Assembly (NCBI RefSeq): GCF_016862995.1
Contig: NZ_BOOA01000044.1
Span: 1-64,000, forward strand
Length of the DNA stretch: 64,000 bases
DNA from: Acrocarpospora phusangensis
GTDB lineage: Bacteria; Actinomycetota; Actinomycetes; Streptosporangiales; Streptosporangiaceae
Direction of reading: 5' to 3'
Positions 60,565 to 64,000 of this stretch are shown here, piece after piece. Every line of letters begins with the position of its first letter. The first letter of the stretch is position 1. The translations under genes were made by a program, and so were the position numbers. A model generated the notes under the pieces. The model was not told where the DNA came from. It worked only from the letters and a program-made list of their open reading frames with translations, and searched no databases.

Positions 60565-61400
60565 GCGCGGCGGTCAGGGCGGGCTGGTCCCGAGGCTGGA
60601 TCGAGTTACGACAGTCGTTCACCAACGGCGCCGATCTGTGGGCGCACTTCTTCTGGCCGATCCTCATGCTGGCGGCCCTGTTCTGGCTGCGGGACTCGGA
60701 GTTCGCCTCCAGCGGCCTGTTGCTGGGGACGCTGGCCCTGCCGAGCGTGCTGGGCATGAACGTGGCGCTGGGCATGGTGAACATGAGTCAGCAGCTGACG
60801 GCGGACCGTGAGGACGGGACGCTGCTGCGGGCGAAGGCGACGCCGTACGGGATGGTGGGCTACCTGGTGGGGACGGTGGTGTCGGTGGCGGGTGTGCTGG
60901 TCACCGATCTGCTGATCTTCCTGGTGCCGGGGATCTTCCTGGTCGGGGGTGTGGCGCTGGAGGGTGCGGGGGCGTGGCTGACGCTGCTGTGGGTGCTGGT
61001 GCTGGGCCTGGTGGCGGCGCTGCCGGCGGGGGCGGTGCTGGGGTCGCTGTTCGTGAGCCCGCGCGGTCAGGGCCTGATCACGCTGCCGCTGCTGGGGCTG
61101 ATCGCGATTTCGGGGATCTTCTATCCGGTCGCGGCGCTGCCTGGCTGGGTGCAGGGGGTGGCGCAGGTGTTCCCGTTCTACTGGATGGGCCTGGGCATGC
61201 GGTCGGCGTTGCTGCCGGACGCGGCGGTGGCGGTGGAGCTGGGCGGCTCGTGGCGGCATCTGGAGACGGCCGGGGTGCTGGGGGTGTGGGCCGTGGTCGG
61301 CCTGCTGGTTGCGCCGGTGGTGTTGCGGCGGATGGCGCGGCGGGAGTCGGGTTCGGTGCTGGCCGAGCGGCGGGAGCGGGCGTTGCGTCGGCTGGGGTGA
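60561..61400 (+). CDS. ABC-2-type transporter permease
   Basis: A 279-aa permease with six hydrophobic segments (about 30-45, 55-75, 100-125, 135-160, 165-190, 230-255). LTADREDGTLLRAKATP is the ABC-2 coupling motif before segment 3 (ExxxGTL-x-R), and the ISGIFYPVAALPGWVQ stretch marks segment 5. Forms a DrrAB-like exporter with the preceding ATPase through an ATGA overlap. Confidence 0.92.
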   Translation: MSAAVRAGWSRGWIELRQSFTNGADLWAHFFWPILMLAALFWLRDSEFASSGLLLGTLALPSVLGMNVALGMVNMSQQLTADREDGTLLRAKATPYGMVGYLVGTVVSVAGVLVTDLLIFLVPGIFLVGGVALEGAGAWLTLLWVLVLGLVAALPAGAVLGSLFVSPRGQGLITLPLLGLIAISGIFYPVAALPGWVQGVAQVFPFYWMGLGMRSALLPDAAVAVELGGSWRHLETAGVLGVWAVVGLLVAPVVLRRMARRESGSVLAERRERALRRLG

Positions 61401-61425
61401 GCCTGTCAGATGGCCTCAGATGGCC

Positions 61426-61866
61426 TCAGATGGCGTTGACGAAGGCTTCGGCCTGCTCGTGGGTCATGCCGGTTTCGCCGCGTACGAGGTAGATGGCTTG
61501 TTCGGTGCGGCCGGCGGCTTTGAGTTCGAGGACGCGGGCCGCGAGGTCGTTGGTGCCGGGCCGGTCGGGCGGGGTGGGGATGAATCGTCCGGCGGCGATG
61601 GCTTCGGCGGTGGTTTTGGCTTCTTTGAGGCCGAGGCCGGTTTCCTGGCGGAGGACTTTGATGGCTTCGACTTTGCGGCCTTCGGCGAAGAGTTCGCGGA
61701 TGCGCTCCTGTACGTGTTCGGGTACGGGTGGCAGGAATCCGGGTGTGCGCCAGGCTAACGTGGCGTCGGGTCGGGCTCCGGCGCTTCGGGCGAGTGCGAT
61801 GACGCCGACGATGATCGCGATGAGGATGAGCAGGATGATGATCTCGGTCGGTCCCAGGTTCGGCAT
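61426..61866 (-). CDS. Membrane-anchored protein with L7/L12 C-domain-like repeats
   Basis: A 146-aa protein: one membrane segment at about 7-26 (TEIIILLILIAIIVGVIALA), then two repeats. The first (about 53-95) reads EAIKVLRQETGLGLKEAKTT, closely like the factor-binding helices of ribosomal L7/L12 (IKxVRExTGLGLKEAK). The second (about 108-145) is a weaker copy with LVRGETGMTHEQAEAFV. Such proteins occur in actinobacteria without known role. ATG 61866 lies 6 nt after a -10 TACGAT, so leaderless. Converges with the ABC operon across a triple TCAGATGGCC repeat (61406-61434). Confidence 0.75.
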   Translation of the reverse strand: MPNLGPTEIIILLILIAIIVGVIALARSAGARPDATLAWRTPGFLPPVPEHVQERIRELFAEGRKVEAIKVLRQETGLGLKEAKTTAEAIAAGRFIPTPPDRPGTNDLAARVLELKAAGRTEQAIYLVRGETGMTHEQAEAFVNAI

Positions 61867-61923
61867 GATCCGATCGTAGTGTTCGCTCGTTGCTCGATAA
61901 TGCACATTATGTCAAGTAGCCAT

Positions 61924-61958
61924 GATCCGGTATGGCCCCGCGCGAGCCGTACCGGATC
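61924..61958 (-). terminator. Hairpin after the small secreted protein gene
   Basis: GATCCGGTA and TACCGGATC arms extended by GGC/GCC after one mismatch, loop about 9 nt, 3 bp beyond the stop codon at 61961. Confidence 0.65.
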
Positions 61959-61960
61959 GG

Positions 61961-62245
61961 CTAGCCGGTGAGTTTGTCGCGGAACTCGCTGAGCTCCTCC
62001 GCGATCTTCTTCTTCACGGCCTTGGAGAGTTCCTTGACGAGATCGGCGATGAGCGCGGAGATCTCGCCGGGCTCCTCGGCCGCCGGCTTGGCGGGTGGCG
62101 TGATCTTCGTCGGGATGGGCAGCGCCGGCTGCGGCGTCTGGATGGAGGGCATCGACGGCGCGATCGGCGGCGGCGGAGCCTCCGCGTGGGCGGCGGGCAG
62201 GGCGGTGCAGGCGGCGGCCGCCAGGACCAGGACGAGGTGTTTCAT
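61961..62245 (-). CDS. Small secreted protein
   Basis: A 94-aa exported protein: signal peptide 1-21 (LVLVLAAAACTALPAAHA), a Pro-rich spacer, and a C-terminal amphipathic helix (about 60-93, ALIADLVKELSKAVKKKIAE). The Cys at 13 inside the signal is not in a clean lipobox. Function unknown. GAAGGCG precedes the ATG. The 153-bp divergent gap to the SRPBCC gene was scanned; only the latter's promoter was seen. Confidence 0.7.
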   Translation of the reverse strand: MKHLVLVLAAAACTALPAAHAEAPPPPIAPSMPSIQTPQPALPIPTKITPPAKPAAEEPGEISALIADLVKELSKAVKKKIAEELSEFRDKLTG

Positions 62246-62398
62246 GGTGCGCCTTCGATCGGAACAGGATGCTGTGGCCAGCGTCGTCCGGTTCGCGGCG
62301 CGGGTCCCGGCGGCGGGCCGCCGTTTGGGCGATTGTTGATCAAGGGTTGGGCCGCTCCCCTGGGGTCCGCTCCCCCGTCGTTCCCCTAGGGTCGGCTT

Positions 62399-62833
62399 GT
62401 GACGGTGCGACTGCTGGTCGGTGAGGATGTGGCGGCTGAGCCGTCGCGGGTGTTCGCGGTGCTGACGGACTGGCCGCGCCACCAGGAGTGGATGCTGCTG
62501 ACCCGGGCGGAGGTGACCGGCGGCGACGGCCGCAGCGCGGGCTCCCGCCTGTCGGCGTTCACGGGTGTCGGAGTGCTGGGTTTCCTCGACACGATGGAGA
62601 TCACGGGCTGGGATCCGCCGCGTTCGGTGTCGGTTCGGCACACCGGGCGCCTCGTCCGCGGCACGGGCGAGTTCCGGGTACTCCCCCGCCCCGGCGGGTG
62701 CCGGGTGGAGTGGGAGGAGCTGCTGGAGGTCCCGGCGGAGGCGTTGTGGCCGCTGGCGCGGCCGGTGGCGGCGCTGTTCTTCGGGGTGTCGCTGCGCCGG
62801 CTGGGGGCTCTGGCGCGCGGGCGGGAGGGGTAG
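62399..62833 (+). CDS. SRPBCC-family protein
   Basis: A 144-aa START/SRPBCC fold protein (polyketide cyclase/dehydrase type): opening AAEPSRVFAVLTDWPRHQEW, central FLDTMEITGWDPPRSVSVRH and a C-terminal helix. It binds a hydrophobic ligand; no catalytic residue is evident. GTG 62399 follows TAGGGT (62387-62392) by 6 nt, so leaderless. The next gene follows 3 bp later. Confidence 0.85.
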   Translation: MTVRLLVGEDVAAEPSRVFAVLTDWPRHQEWMLLTRAEVTGGDGRSAGSRLSAFTGVGVLGFLDTMEITGWDPPRSVSVRHTGRLVRGTGEFRVLPRPGGCRVEWEELLEVPAEALWPLARPVAALFFGVSLRRLGALARGREG

Positions 62834-62836
62834 CCG

Positions 62837-63574
62837 GTGGCGGGGATTCCGGAGCGGAAGCTGGAGCTGGTGCGGAAGCTGCTGGCGGTGGCGGAGCATC
62901 CGGGGACGGATCCGACCGAGGCGGCGGTGTATCTGGAGAAGGCGTACGCGGTGATGGCCGCGTACGGGATCGAGCAGGCGATGCTGGCCGACGCGGGGCT
63001 GGTGGCCGATGAGGTGGGGCAGCTGACGGTGCGGGTGGGCAATCCGTACCAGGCGGATCGGCGGGCGTTGCTGGCGGGGGTGGCGGCGGCGTCGCGGTGC
63101 CGGGCGATCTACTGGCGGTCGGGGCGGGAGTCGGTGGTGCGGGTGGTGGGGTTCGGGTCGGATCTGGCGGTGGTGGAGTTGTTGTTCACCTCGTTGTGCC
63201 TGCAGATGGGGTCGGGGGTGTTGCGGGTGCGGGCGCCGGAGGGGGGTTCGACGGTGAGTTTCCGGAAGAGCTGGATGGCGGGGTTCGTGCACCGGGTGTG
63301 TGAGCGGCTGGGTGAGGCGGAGCGGCGGGCGGCGGCGGAGAGCGCGCCGCCGGAGGGGTCGCGGGGCCGGTCGGCGGAACTGGTGCTGGTGGATCGGCGG
63401 GCGCGGGTGAGCCGGGTGTATGAGGAGCTGTTTCCGCGGGTGCGGCGCGGGGGGCGTCGCCGGTTGCGGGACTGGTCGGGGTGGGAGGACGGGCGGGCGG
63501 CCGGGGACCGGGCGGATCTGGATGAGGGCCGGCTGGGTCCCGGCCGCGCGGGCGGCCTGCCCGCGCCGGGCTGA
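62837..63574 (+). CDS. DUF2786-domain protein
   Basis: A 245-aa protein. The first 45 residues (LELVRKLLAVAEHPGTDPTE then EAAVYLEKAYAVMAAYGI) are the DUF2786 signature; the remainder (DUF7168-like) carries FRKSWMAGFVHRVCERLGEA. Often found near small actinobacterial or phage genes; function unknown. The last 45 residues are Arg/Gly-rich. GTG 62837 lies 3 bp after the SRPBCC stop. Confidence 0.85.
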   Translation: MAGIPERKLELVRKLLAVAEHPGTDPTEAAVYLEKAYAVMAAYGIEQAMLADAGLVADEVGQLTVRVGNPYQADRRALLAGVAAASRCRAIYWRSGRESVVRVVGFGSDLAVVELLFTSLCLQMGSGVLRVRAPEGGSTVSFRKSWMAGFVHRVCERLGEAERRAAAESAPPEGSRGRSAELVLVDRRARVSRVYEELFPRVRRGGRRRLRDWSGWEDGRAAGDRADLDEGRLGPGRAGGLPAPG

Positions 63575-63579
63575 TCTGC

Positions 63580-63897
63580 TCAGATCTGGTACGGGGTGAC
63601 CTGGGTGACGGCCTCGACGGGGATCGGGCCGTAGATGTGGGGGAAGGTCTCGTCGCCGCCGGGCGGGGTTTCGGGGATGACGGGGCAGCCGAGCAGGTCT
63701 TCCTGGATGTGCAGGAGGAGCAGGGGTTCGGTGACGCCGGTGTAGTAGCGGGTGGCGACGCCGTGGGCCTGGGCGAGGTCGGTGGCGGCGTGGATGAAGC
63801 CTTCCTGTTCGAGGGTGCGGCCGAGGGTGGAGACGCGGTAGTGGCCGTCGTGCTGGGCGTGGGCCCAGTCGGAGGCGAGGGCGAGGTGGAGGATCAC
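63580..63897 (-). CDS. DUF952-domain protein
   Basis: A 105-aa protein with EQEGFIHAAT (about 31-40) and FPHIYGPIPVEAV (about 85-97), the two marks of DUF952, an ADP-ribosyltransferase-like fold of unknown activity. GTG 63897 overlaps the stop of the next minus-strand gene (GTGA). Converges with the DUF2786 gene, 5 bp apart. Confidence 0.88.
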   Translation of the reverse strand: MILHLALASDWAHAQHDGHYRVSTLGRTLEQEGFIHAATDLAQAHGVATRYYTGVTEPLLLLHIQEDLLGCPVIPETPPGGDETFPHIYGPIPVEAVTQVTPYQI

Positions 63898-64000
63898 GGG
63901 GTCTCCCGGGGGTGGTCGCTGAGGGTACGGAGGGCTCGGTTGAGGGTGTCGCTGTGGGTTGTCCCTGAGCGGGCTTCGACGGTGGTCTCGACCCAGAGGC
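63894..64000 (-). CDS. Partial CDS, C-terminal 34 codons
   Basis: The minus-strand frame running in from the window edge ends with LWVETTVEARSGTT, then HSDTLNRALRTLSDHPRETP and TGA. The stop overlaps the DUF952 GTG by 4 bp, the local operon style, which supports it as real. Too short to name. Confidence 0.6.
   Translation of the reverse strand, partial: LWVETTVEARSGTTHSDTLNRALRTLSDHPRETP

Noticed and set aside
61406-61434. Triple TCAGATGGCC repeat
   Set aside because: Lies between convergent stops; three copies of a 10-mer are more likely slippage than a functional array.

Overview
The window is about 72% GC by eye. Its genes are packed on both strands with many 4-bp start/stop overlaps and GTG starts, and many starts look leaderless. 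It carries RbpA (actinobacteria only), a HelD/HelR-type RNA polymerase ATPase, a separate Lnt and Ppm1 pair, a GH15 trehalase-like enzyme and an SRPBCC/DUF2786 block. Together these point to the chromosome of a filamentous actinomycete, most like Streptosporangiales (Nonomuraea/Streptosporangium relatives) or a Streptomyces relative. The taxonomic guess is inference; nothing here gives a species. No rRNA, tRNA, CRISPR array or biosynthetic gene cluster was seen.

Layout. 0.1-11 kb is a conserved core: helD, a gene-free 0.58-kb gap with a promoter, RNA-like helices and a 46-bp perfect palindrome (best reading: an unannotated small RNA), then lnt-ppm1-fxsA, the GH15 gene, and on the minus strand rbpA (with a recognisable SigR-type promoter), a UMF1-type transporter and a glycerophosphodiesterase. 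11-19 kb holds secreted and envelope genes, two RNA/rRNA methyltransferases and a MoxR-DUF58-VWA operon. 19-33 kb is accessory: a kinase-N-lobe-like membrane protein, a DUF2268 protease under a MerR-type promoter, an IS701-like scar, a three-repeat secreted protein, DeoR/MFS/APH, WYL/LysE/hydrolase, two oxidoreductases, a structured gene-free stretch, and a 91-bp near-identical fragment of the S41 protease gene located 9 kb away. 33-38 kb holds a MarR-RND pair and purB.

39.9-46.9 kb holds two head-to-head operons, each led by a short GntR (YtrA-like) repressor and an ABC ATPase/permease pair. The leftward one also carries two lipoprotein hydrolases. 46.9-53.4 kb has a HAD phosphatase, a TipAL-like MerR regulator and a phenylacetate-type group (paaN, CoA ligase, thiolase, paaI). 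53.4-55.2 kb holds direct repeats next to a tyrosine recombinase. After a cupin, a transporter and a TetR remnant comes a compact module at 58.4-59.1 kb: a 76-aa HTH protein and a Clp-N-domain-only protein behind two copies of a 22-bp operator that brackets a leaderless promoter. The window ends with an ABC operon preceded by a run of tandem duplications, a membrane protein with L7/L12-like repeats, and small conserved genes.

How parts connect (inference): HelD and RbpA both act on RNA polymerase under stress. Lnt and Ppm1 would acylate and mannosylate exported lipoproteins, of which the window encodes at least two. The TipAL-like regulator's own promoter shares an 11-nt half-operator with the promoter of the DUF2268 protease 28 kb away, which suggests one regulon. 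All functions are assigned by reading motifs; no database search was run.
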